DNA from: Pullichristensenella sp002068815
GTDB lineage: Bacteria > Bacillota > Clostridia > Christensenellales > Aristaeellaceae
NCBI GenBank assembly: GCA_040772885.1
Contig: JAXGXF010000023.1
Location: 1-10,923 of the forward strand
Length of the DNA stretch: 10,923 nucleotides
Direction: 5' to 3'
Below are positions 6,421-10,923 of this stretch, piece after piece (positions within the stretch are counted from its first letter, which is position 1; each line of letters begins with the position of its first letter). The notes beneath the pieces are model-generated. The model made no database searches. It was not told the DNA's origin and saw nothing but the letters and a program-made list of their open reading frames with translations. Made by a program: the position numbers and the translations under genes.

Positions 6421-7707
6421 TCAGAAGTTCTCGGGGAACCGCTCGATCTCGGCCTCCGCGAGCCACCTGTCCACCTGTTCGAAATAGTACTCGTTGCGGG
6501 CGCTCTCCTCGACGCGCGCGCGCATCTGGTCGTTCGCCAGGAACTCCTCGTATCCGACCGGGCCGGCCGCGACGTCCGCCTCGTAGCGCAGGATGTAGAC
6601 GCCGTCGGCGCACTCGATCGGCCCGGAGATGTCGCCGGGCTTTTCAAGCGCCATCGCCTCCAGCACGAACTCCTCGTCGAGCATCGTGCTCGACGCGCTG
6701 ACGTAATAGCCCTCCGCGCGGCCGTGCTCGGTCTGGATGAACGGGTCGTCGCCGTATTCGTCGATCAGCAGGTTGAAGTCGTCGCCCGCCTCGATGCGCG
6801 TCTGTATCTCCTTAACGATCGGGTCGAGCTTCGCGTAGAGCGCGTCCATCTCGTTGAGCAGCGCGCCGACCTCGGCTTCGTCCGTCGTCTCGCCGAGCCG
6901 CTCGGAGAGCTCCGCCATGCGCTCCGCGCTCTCGGCGTCGAGCGCCACGAGTATCCGCTTCACCCTCCGGTAGCCCTCCATGTTCCAGAGCACCGGCTCG
7001 CCGTTCATGCGGTCGGCCTCGTAGCTTCCCGGGTCGGTCGTGTAGGTCAGCTGCGCCGACGAGCACGCCTCGTCGTAATATAGGCGCAGCTCCTCGTCGC
7101 CGAGCACGAGCTCCTCGGTCGCGCGCTTAAACAGCCGGTCGCGCCACGCCTGCGCGGTCGCCGAGTCGATCAGGCTCTCAAGCGTCGTGTCCTCGGCGGC
7201 CAGATACAAAACGACCGCCTCTCGGTTCTCCGCCTCGCTCTTCGCCGGATCGGCCAAGAACGGCAGATAGTAGTCGATCATCTCGTCGAGGCTCGCCTGC
7301 GCCTTTTCGGCGATCTCCCGCTCCTCCGTCTCCCCCGGCTCGTACACGCCCAGCTCCTTCGCCTTCAGCCGGAGCACGGCGTCCTCGGTCAGGTCGTTGA
7401 GTACCTCTTCCTTGATGATGTCCTCGTACTCGCGCTCGCCCATGCCCATCGACGAATAGACGTACGCGCGGTACTCGTACTCGGCCTTCGCCTCCTCGAC
7501 GGTGATCACGCCGCCCTTGAAGCGCGCGGCCAGCAGCCGGGCGCTGTCCTCCTCGGAGAGCAGCGCGCGAAGCTCGGCGTTTTCCTGCTCGAGCTCGGCG
7601 ATGCGCGCCTCGAGCCGGGCGATCTCGCCGGATTCGCCGGATTCGCCGAGCGCCGCGGGCGCGGCGAGCATCAGCGCCAGCAGCATAAGCATGATTCGCT
7701 TGAACAT
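6421..7707 (-). CDS. Secreted parvulin-type peptidyl-prolyl isomerase (PrsA/SurA-like foldase)
   Basis: From the ATG at 7707 the product has 428 residues. A signal peptide (about 1-21, ending in APAALG) is followed by a coiled coil with leucine heptads (about 23-52, EIARLEARIAELEQEN). A helical SurA/PrsA-like N-domain (about 60-250) comes next, then a C-terminal parvulin-like region: RVKRILVAL, a roughly 45-residue acidic helical insertion, DDFNLLIDEYGDDP, a GYYV segment, and LEKPGDISGPIECADGVYILRY. It should act outside the membrane to help fold secreted proteins, such as the nearby wall enzymes. PrsA is normally a lipoprotein, but no lipobox cysteine is present. The start is set by GGGAGG at 7715-7720, seven bases upstream, which lies inside the longer frame beginning at 7722. 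Activity as an isomerase is not certain because of the insertion. Confidence 0.8.
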   Translation of the reverse strand: MFKRIMLMLLALMLAAPAALGESGESGEIARLEARIAELEQENAELRALLSEEDSARLLAARFKGGVITVEEAKAEYEYRAYVYSSMGMGEREYEDIIKEEVLNDLTEDAVLRLKAKELGVYEPGETEEREIAEKAQASLDEMIDYYLPFLADPAKSEAENREAVVLYLAAEDTTLESLIDSATAQAWRDRLFKRATEELVLGDEELRLYYDEACSSAQLTYTTDPGSYEADRMNGEPVLWNMEGYRRVKRILVALDAESAERMAELSERLGETTDEAEVGALLNEMDALYAKLDPIVKEIQTRIEAGDDFNLLIDEYGDDPFIQTEHGRAEGYYVSASSTMLDEEFVLEAMALEKPGDISGPIECADGVYILRYEADVAAGPVGYEEFLANDQMRARVEESARNEYYFEQVDRWLAEAEIERFPENF

Positions 7708-7833
7708 CGTGGTTCCTCCCATGTCCTGTTTCTACTGTTATGGCGCGTCGCCTGTCCGCGCCGGTCGATGATGTCGGGGGTATTGACAATGGAACGTCCT
7801 TTGGCGCCCGGCGTTCGTCGCGGGCCCATGCTG

Positions 7834-7842
7834 ATTATAGCA
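7834..7842 (-). promoter_or_regulatory. Extended -10 promoter of the foldase gene
   Basis: The minus strand reads TGCTATAAT, a perfect -10 box (7834-7839) with the TG of an extended -10. No clear -35 box is present, as is usual for this promoter class. It predicts a leader of about 120 bases before the ATG at 7707. The leader contains a GGCGCG/CGCGCC hairpin (7742-7747/7757-7762). Confidence 0.7.
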
Positions 7843-7901
7843 CATCCTTTGCCGTTTGGCGCGCTTGTCACGGAATCGCCCAAGTTTTTCACCGCTTCAA
7901 C

Positions 7902-7942
7902 AGCGACCGCGCCGGTCCGCATGCGCGGAGGGCGCGGTCGCT
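7902..7942. terminator. Strong GC-rich hairpin after the second L,D-transpeptidase gene
   Basis: Perfect 12-base arms (7902-7913 and 7931-7942, AGCGACCGCGCC and its complement) enclose a second stem TCCGC/GCGGA (7916-7920/7925-7929). It begins 20 bases beyond the stop at 7963 on the minus strand. No T-run follows directly, so it may be a transcript end or a 3' stabiliser rather than a textbook intrinsic terminator. Confidence 0.6.
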
Positions 7943-7962
7943 CGCGAGGGATATCGGGGCGC

Positions 7963-9798
7963 TCAGCCCTCCGGAGGGTCGGCCGGCGGGTCGCCCGGCG
8001 GGGTCGTCTCCGGATCGCCCGGCGGGGTCGTCGGCGGCGGCAGCGTGGGCGCCTCCGTCGGCGGCACGGTGACGACCTTCGTGCCCATGTAGAACCGCAC
8101 ATAGCTGTTCTTCACGAAGCCCTCGAGCCCGTTGTGGCTGATCTTTGTCCACGTGTTGCCCTTTTCGATGACCGTGAGCACCGTGCCGTTGTTGAGCCTG
8201 GCGACGATCGCGCCGCTGGTCGACGGGGTCTTGCGCAGGTTCAGCCGCCCGCCGTTCGTGCTGACCTTCGCCAGCTGCACCGGCAGCACGGTCGTCGTCG
8301 GCGCCGGGGTCGGCGTCGGGACCGGGGTCGGGCTCGGCGTCGGGGTAGGACTCGGCGTCGGGGTCGGGCTCGGCGTCGGGGTCGCGTCCGGGTCAAGCGG
8401 CGCCTCCGGGTCGAGCGGATCGGTCGGCGCGCCGGGGTCGAGCGGATCGGTCGGCGTGCCGGGGTCCGTCGGCATGCCGGGGTCGGTGACGACCGGCTCC
8501 GTCGGCGTGTATTCGACGCTGCTGGAGTTCCTTGTGAAGAACGTCAGGTAGCTGTTCTTCAGGTAGCCCTCCGTCGCGCCGCTGAGCACCTTCGTCCACG
8601 AGGAGCCCCTCGCGAGCACGACGACCTCAGCGCCGTTTTTCAGCTTTCCGAGGATCTTGGAGCTCGTGCTCGCGGCGGAGCGCAGGTTCAGAGACGAGCT
8701 GACCTTCACGCGCGCCATGTTGACCGACGACTCCGTGATAGCCACCTCGAACTCCGCGTCGCCGAACTGCTCCTTGAGCTTCGCGGCGCGCGCGGCGGCG
8801 TCGCGCTGCAGAGCGCCGGACGCCTTTGCGTTGACGGTATAGCCGTAGAGCCGCTGGAACAGCGAGACCGCGTCCGCGAGCTCCTGGTCGTAGTCGCCGT
8901 CCGCGTCGCCGCTGTAGAGCTTGAGCGCGCGGAGCGAGTCCTGCAGGTTCTTGACCGCGGGGCCGTTGACGCCCACGGAGAGCGTGGCGGAGGTGTCGGT
9001 CGGCGCCCCCTCGGCGGCGATCGCCTCGCGGGTCGAGGGGTCGGCGAAGCCGTTCGCAGGGAGTCCCGCCGCCGCCTGGAACGCCCGGACCGCGGCCATC
9101 GTGTTCGTGCCGTAGACGCCGTCGGCCGCGCCGTCCAGGAAGCCCAGCGCGATCAGCCGCCGCTGCAGCTCCTTGACGTCGTCGCCCTTGCGGTTGCGCC
9201 CCCAGATGTTCGGGTCGGTCGAAGTGCCGGTGTATTCCGCGTATGTAAGGCCGCTGTCGATCGAGTAGCTCTGCTCCTTCAGAAGCGACCGGGTGTAGCT
9301 GTCGCTCTTCCCGCTCTTGTATATCTTGACCTTCGTGCCCGCCGGGCAGTTCTGCGCGATCCACTTCGCATCCGCGACGCGCAGCCGCACGCATCCGTGC
9401 GAGGCCTGTGAGCCGAGCTTGTTGACGGAGGTCGTGTTCGCCGCGGAATCGCTCTTGGAGTTGAACAGGTAGGAGTGGAACAGTATGCCGTTGTAGATGC
9501 GCGAGGCGTACTTGACCCAGATGTTGTCGATCTTGTACCACTCCGTGCGCTCGCCGCTGTATCGCTTCTGCGGCATCGTGAACGTGCCGGTGGGCGTCGG
9601 CGTGCCGGAAGCGCCGGTCGAACAGATCATCCGGCGGACGATCGCGTTGTCGCCGGTTCGGTAGACCGTCACAAACTGGTTCGTGATGTCGACCTCGATG
9701 TGGTACTGCGTGGCAGCGTACGCCGGCTGCGCCTGCGGAATGAGCGCGAGCACAATCGCCAGCATCATGGCACAGGTGAGTAGTCTGCGAAATTTCAT
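7963..9798 (-). CDS. Secreted L,D-transpeptidase, YkuD domain then peptidoglycan-binding and SH3 domains
   Basis: The 611-residue product starts with a signal peptide (1-29, ending AYAA). The YkuD catalytic domain comes first (about 31-160), with ILFHS (His108) and SHGCVRL (Cys136). Next are a clear peptidoglycan-binding repeat (202-262) and a diverged one (about 272-330), an SH3-like domain (about 362-420, SSLNLRSAAS), a long Pro/Thr/Asp linker (about 428-505), a second SH3-like domain (507-571, GRLNLRKTPS) and a Pro-rich tail. It likely cross-links peptidoglycan 3-3 while its C-terminal modules hold it to the wall. Domain order is the reverse of the enzyme at 3473-5104. The start at 9798 has GGGGG at 9806-9810 seven bases upstream; in-frame ATGs at 9819 and 9828 lie too close to the promoter. 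A large open frame on the plus strand here is a shadow. Confidence 0.93.
   Translation of the reverse strand: MKFRRLLTCAMMLAIVLALIPQAQPAYAATQYHIEVDITNQFVTVYRTGDNAIVRRMICSTGASGTPTPTGTFTMPQKRYSGERTEWYKIDNIWVKYASRIYNGILFHSYLFNSKSDSAANTTSVNKLGSQASHGCVRLRVADAKWIAQNCPAGTKVKIYKSGKSDSYTRSLLKEQSYSIDSGLTYAEYTGTSTDPNIWGRNRKGDDVKELQRRLIALGFLDGAADGVYGTNTMAAVRAFQAAAGLPANGFADPSTREAIAAEGAPTDTSATLSVGVNGPAVKNLQDSLRALKLYSGDADGDYDQELADAVSLFQRLYGYTVNAKASGALQRDAAARAAKLKEQFGDAEFEVAITESSVNMARVKVSSSLNLRSAASTSSKILGKLKNGAEVVVLARGSSWTKVLSGATEGYLKNSYLTFFTRNSSSVEYTPTEPVVTDPGMPTDPGTPTDPLDPGAPTDPLDPEAPLDPDATPTPSPTPTPSPTPTPSPTPVPTPTPAPTTTVLPVQLAKVSTNGGRLNLRKTPSTSGAIVARLNNGTVLTVIEKGNTWTKISHNGLEGFVKNSYVRFYMGTKVVTVPPTEAPTLPPPTTPPGDPETTPPGDPPADPPEG
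8323..8460. repeat. Tandem coding repeats in the Pro-rich linker
   Basis: Three 18-bp units (8323-8340, 8341-8358, 8359-8376; units 1 and 3 are identical) encode Pro-Thr/Ser repeats. A 22-bp direct repeat with 27-bp period (8408-8429, 8435-8456) encodes PTDPLDP-type units. Together they build the flexible linker between the two SH3-like domains and may vary in copy number between strains. Confidence 0.8.
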
Positions 9799-9830
9799 TG
9801 GCTTTCCCCCGCTTGTCATGCTCTTCATCT

Positions 9831-9859
9831 ACTATACCATAGATTGGAAGAATCGGCAA
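9831..9859 (-). promoter_or_regulatory. Promoter of the second L,D-transpeptidase gene
   Basis: On the minus strand, TTGCCG (9854-9859) and TATAGT (9831-9836) are separated by 17 bases, with TG one base before the -10 (extended -10). The start codon at 9798 lies 32 bases downstream. The direct repeat GCCACAAT at 9890-9897 and 9914-9921 lies upstream and could be a regulator site, but this is weak. Confidence 0.75.
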
Positions 9860-9955
9860 CGCAAAATCGAAAAACCGCTGCCGGAATCTGCCACAATTGT
9901 AAGACGCAAAAAAGCCACAATCGGTTTCCGCTTTCCATAAAAATTCTTCGGGGTA

Positions 9956-9984
9956 TTGCATTTTCAGGCGCGGTGTGGTAGAAT
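9956..9984 (+). promoter_or_regulatory. Promoter of tRNA-Ser
   Basis: TTGCAT (9956-9961), a 17-base spacer and TAGAAT (9979-9984) preceded by TGG (extended -10) sit about 41 bases before the tRNA. It is divergent from the transpeptidase promoter about 100 bases to the left. Confidence 0.8.
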
Positions 9985-10025
9985 ACATCGCGTCGGTCGC
10001 TTCCGGGAGAACTTCATAGCCATTT

Positions 10026-10118
10026 GGAGGAGTCGCCTAGCTTGGTCGAGGGCGCGCGACTGGAAATCGCGTAACGGCCACAAACCGTTCGTGGGTTCGA
10101 ATCCCACCTCCTCCGCCA
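10026..10118 (+). tRNA. tRNA-Ser, anticodon GGA
   Basis: This is a 93-nt class II tRNA with encoded CCA. The acceptor stem GGAGGAG (10026-10032) pairs with CTCCTCC (10108-10114), followed by discriminator G and CCA (10116-10118). The anticodon stem CGCGA/TCGCG (10055-10059/10067-10071) holds a seven-base loop with anticodon GGA at 10062-10064, reading UCC and UCU. A long variable arm (about 10072-10090) and the T arm GTGGG-TTCGAAT-CCCAC (10091-10107) complete the fold. All stems pair fully, so it should be functional. Confidence 0.97.
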
Positions 10119-10145
10119 GACACCGGTTTTCACTTGGCCGGTGTC
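10119..10145 (+). repeat. Hairpin in the tRNA trailer
   Basis: Perfect arms GACACCGG (10119-10126) and CCGGTGTC (10138-10145) begin on the base directly after CCA. No T-run follows, so it may guide 3' processing rather than end transcription. Confidence 0.65.
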
Positions 10146-10156
10146 CTCCTGAAAGG

Positions 10157-10196
10157 CCTCTCGGTGTGCTTGCCTCACACCGAGGGGTTCTTCTTT
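10157..10196 (+). terminator. Intrinsic terminator of tRNA-Ser
   Basis: The stem CTCGGTGTG/CACACCGAG (10160-10168/10176-10184) is extended by three pairs at its base to 10157/10187 and is followed by TTCTTCTTT (10188-10196). The stop codon and last codons of the convergent ribbon-helix-helix gene lie inside this hairpin. Confidence 0.8.
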
Positions 10197-10336
10197 GCGA
10201 CCGCCAGCTCATACAGCTTTTCAACAGCGAATCGAATCACGGCTCCCTTCGTCATGTCGAGCCTCTCGGAAAGCGCCTTGATCATTGCCTCCTGTTCCGG
10301 GCTGATCTTCACGGTCGTGATGATGGGGTATTGCAC
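10175..10336 (-). CDS. Small ribbon-helix-helix (CopG/Arc-type) DNA-binding protein
   Basis: A GTG-initiated gene encodes 53 residues. TTVKISPEQEAMIKAL (7-22) fits the RHH strand and first helix, and DMTKGAVIRFAVEKLYELA (27-45) fits the turn and second helix. Such proteins dimerise and bind operators through the paired strand, often as autorepressors, antitoxins or plasmid/element regulators. The start is well supported: AGGAGGTGA-type Shine-Dalgarno (10342-10349) sits seven bases before the GTG at 10336. A TTGACA promoter with repeated GGTA half-sites lies upstream. The gene is compact, has no partner toxin on either side, and converges with tRNA-Ser, its stop codon lying in that gene's terminator. 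Its target and role are unknown; autoregulation is inferred from the promoter repeats. Confidence 0.85.
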   Translation of the reverse strand: MQYPIITTVKISPEQEAMIKALSERLDMTKGAVIRFAVEKLYELAVAKKNPSV

Positions 10337-10357
10337 AGTCTCACCTCCTCGCGGCGT

Positions 10358-10387
10358 ATGGTATCACAGTCGGTAATACCGTGTCAA
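10358..10387 (-). promoter_or_regulatory. Promoter and possible operator of the ribbon-helix-helix gene
   Basis: On the minus strand, a perfect -35 TTGACA (10382-10387) and the -10-like TACCAT (10358-10363), preceded by TGA in extended -10 position, are separated by 18 bases. GGTA half-sites occur at 10360 and 10372 on the plus strand, 12 bases apart, and GGTAATACC (10372-10380) is nearly palindromic. The repeats cover the core promoter, a usual place for an autorepressor operator. Confidence 0.65.
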
Positions 10388-10456
10388 GCAGAATTTGGGA
10401 ATGCGCGCAGAAGCCCCTAGAAGGCGTTTCTGGCACTCCGGACGAGGAATCTGCCC

Positions 10457-10612
10457 ATGCCATCAAAAACGGCTCTGCGGGGCGCACAGGCGCCCACGAC
10501 GCAGAAAAAAAGCACCGACGAATTCAGGCTCTACAGTTCACCTTTAACAGCCTTCGATATTGGAGAATATACTACGCGACATATGATTTCCACAAAAGTG
10601 AGAGGAGGGTAA
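10457..10612 (+). CDS. Possible 51-residue ORF of unknown function
   Basis: The open frame runs from ATG at 10457 to TAA at 10610-10612, with GAGGA at 10444-10448 eight bases upstream. The N-terminal 20 residues are basic and low in complexity (including QKKST); the rest (EFRLYSSPLTAFDIGEYTTR and MISTKVRGG) has a balanced, protein-like composition. I do not recognise it. The DNA is more AT-rich than the core genes to the left. The end of the frame carries AGGAGG (10603-10608), which would serve a following gene, but no start codon follows at suitable distance. It may be the first gene of a lost operon. It could also be non-coding, since longer unconvincing frames overlap it. Confidence 0.4.
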   Translation: MPSKTALRGAQAPTTQKKSTDEFRLYSSPLTAFDIGEYTTRHMISTKVRGG

Positions 10613-10632
10613 AAACGTTCCGGATAAGGAGC

Positions 10633-10851
10633 CTATTCCTCCGCGAAAACTTCAACAAGTACCCATTCATCGCGCGCGTTGATCAAATCTTGAAAAGTAC
10701 CTATCTGTGTCTCTAGACTCGACTGCTGCTCCTCTTTATCGGTACTCACCCGGCAGTAGGCTGCTACCCGTTTTTTGACCAGTCTCCTGCCTTCGGACGG
10801 TCTGGTACCTTGAATTACCTCTACGATTCTCTGATTCTCCATCTGTATCAT
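10633..10851 (-). pseudogene. Truncated serine recombinase (resolvase N-terminal fragment)
   Basis: The 72-residue frame carries the start of a serine recombinase catalytic domain: KKRVAAYCRVSTDKEEQQSS (26-45) with the Y-x-R-V-S-T motif and catalytic Ser36, then SLETQIGTFQDLI and WVLVEVFAEE. It stops where the family continues with the GISG-type motif, so most of the catalytic domain and the whole DNA-binding region are missing. No later frame restores the match in the 20 or more codons beyond the stop, so a deletion or rearrangement is more likely than a point mutation. The ATG at 10851 overlaps the previous stop (ATGA), as in tandem recombinase operons; a second ATG at 10842 is better spaced from GAGGA (10853-10857). 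Such enzymes integrate or excise mobile elements. Confidence 0.82.
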
Positions 10852-10923
10852 TTCCTCTTTTTATTGCTGCGGAGAAGGCCGTCTCGCAGCATTTGACCTG
10901 CCGTCTCAAACACTGTGCGATCG
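10848..10923 (-). CDS. C-terminal end of an unidentified gene (partial)
   Basis: An open frame enters from the right edge and ends with a TGA at 10848-10850, giving 24 visible residues (DRTVFETAGQMLRDGLLRS, then NKKRK). The stop overlaps the recombinase ATG by four bases, which suggests translational coupling and one operon. Tandem serine recombinase genes are often coupled this way, but too little is visible to name the product. Confidence 0.5.
   Translation of the reverse strand, partial: DRTVFETAGQMLRDGLLRSNKKRK

Noticed and set aside
7671..7829. Possible upstream ORF in the foldase leader, overlapping the foldase start
   Set aside because: Its ATG lies about at the predicted transcription start with no ribosome site, and its C-terminal part is the foldase signal sequence read out of frame.
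7708..7833. Riboswitch in the long foldase leader
   Set aside because: Only one simple hairpin is visible and I recognise no conserved riboswitch core.
7768..9411. 547-codon open frame on the plus strand
   Set aside because: It is antisense to the second L,D-transpeptidase; the arginine-rich low-complexity sequence mirrors the Pro-rich linker.
10026..10118. Attachment site within tRNA-Ser
   Set aside because: No second copy of the tRNA 3' end is found in the window, and serine recombinases do not usually target tRNA genes.

Overview
The window looks like a chromosomal segment from a high-GC, Gram-positive-type bacterium, most likely a Clostridia-like member of the Bacillota. That is an inference. 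It rests on strong AGGAGG-type ribosome sites, compact sigma-A-like promoters, secreted YkuD L,D-transpeptidases with peptidoglycan-binding repeats, and an aldo/keto reductase with two 4Fe-4S clusters. Most genes lie on the minus strand. The plus strand carries an aldolase, a tRNA and one possible small ORF.

Layout. Positions 1-224 hold no gene but a string of short perfect hairpins running into the 3' end of a secreted family-1 sugar-type solute-binding protein (225-1460, minus). Behind its promoter lies an FRG-domain protein (1557-2366, minus). Divergent from that, a class II ketose-bisphosphate aldolase (2526-3428, plus) has its own near-consensus promoter and ends at a 30-bp bidirectional terminator. 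It converges on a large L,D-transpeptidase (3473-5104, minus). Upstream of that come a hairpin cluster, an aldo/keto reductase with ferredoxin-like tail (5241-6353), a secreted parvulin-type foldase (6421-7707) and a second L,D-transpeptidase with the reverse domain order (7963-9798). A strong tRNA-Ser(GGA) gene follows (10026-10118, plus).

Right of the tRNA the DNA changes character. It carries a 53-residue GTG-start ribbon-helix-helix gene (10175-10336, minus), a possible 51-residue plus-strand ORF ending in a Shine-Dalgarno sequence with no gene after it, and an N-terminal stub of a serine recombinase. The stub overlaps by ATGA the tail of another gene leaving the window. This reads as an eroded integrative element beside a tRNA.

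How they work together. The centre is largely a cell-envelope neighbourhood: two wall cross-linking enzymes and an extracytoplasmic foldase, each apparently with its own promoter. The solute-binding protein and aldolase suggest sugar handling, but no permease, ATPase or kinase is visible, so no pathway can be assigned. No clear new defence or biosynthetic system is visible. The most unusual signals are the serial non-homologous hairpins, two envelope proteins that lack the expected lipobox cysteine, the mirror-image transpeptidases, and the small regulator and recombinase debris at the right edge.
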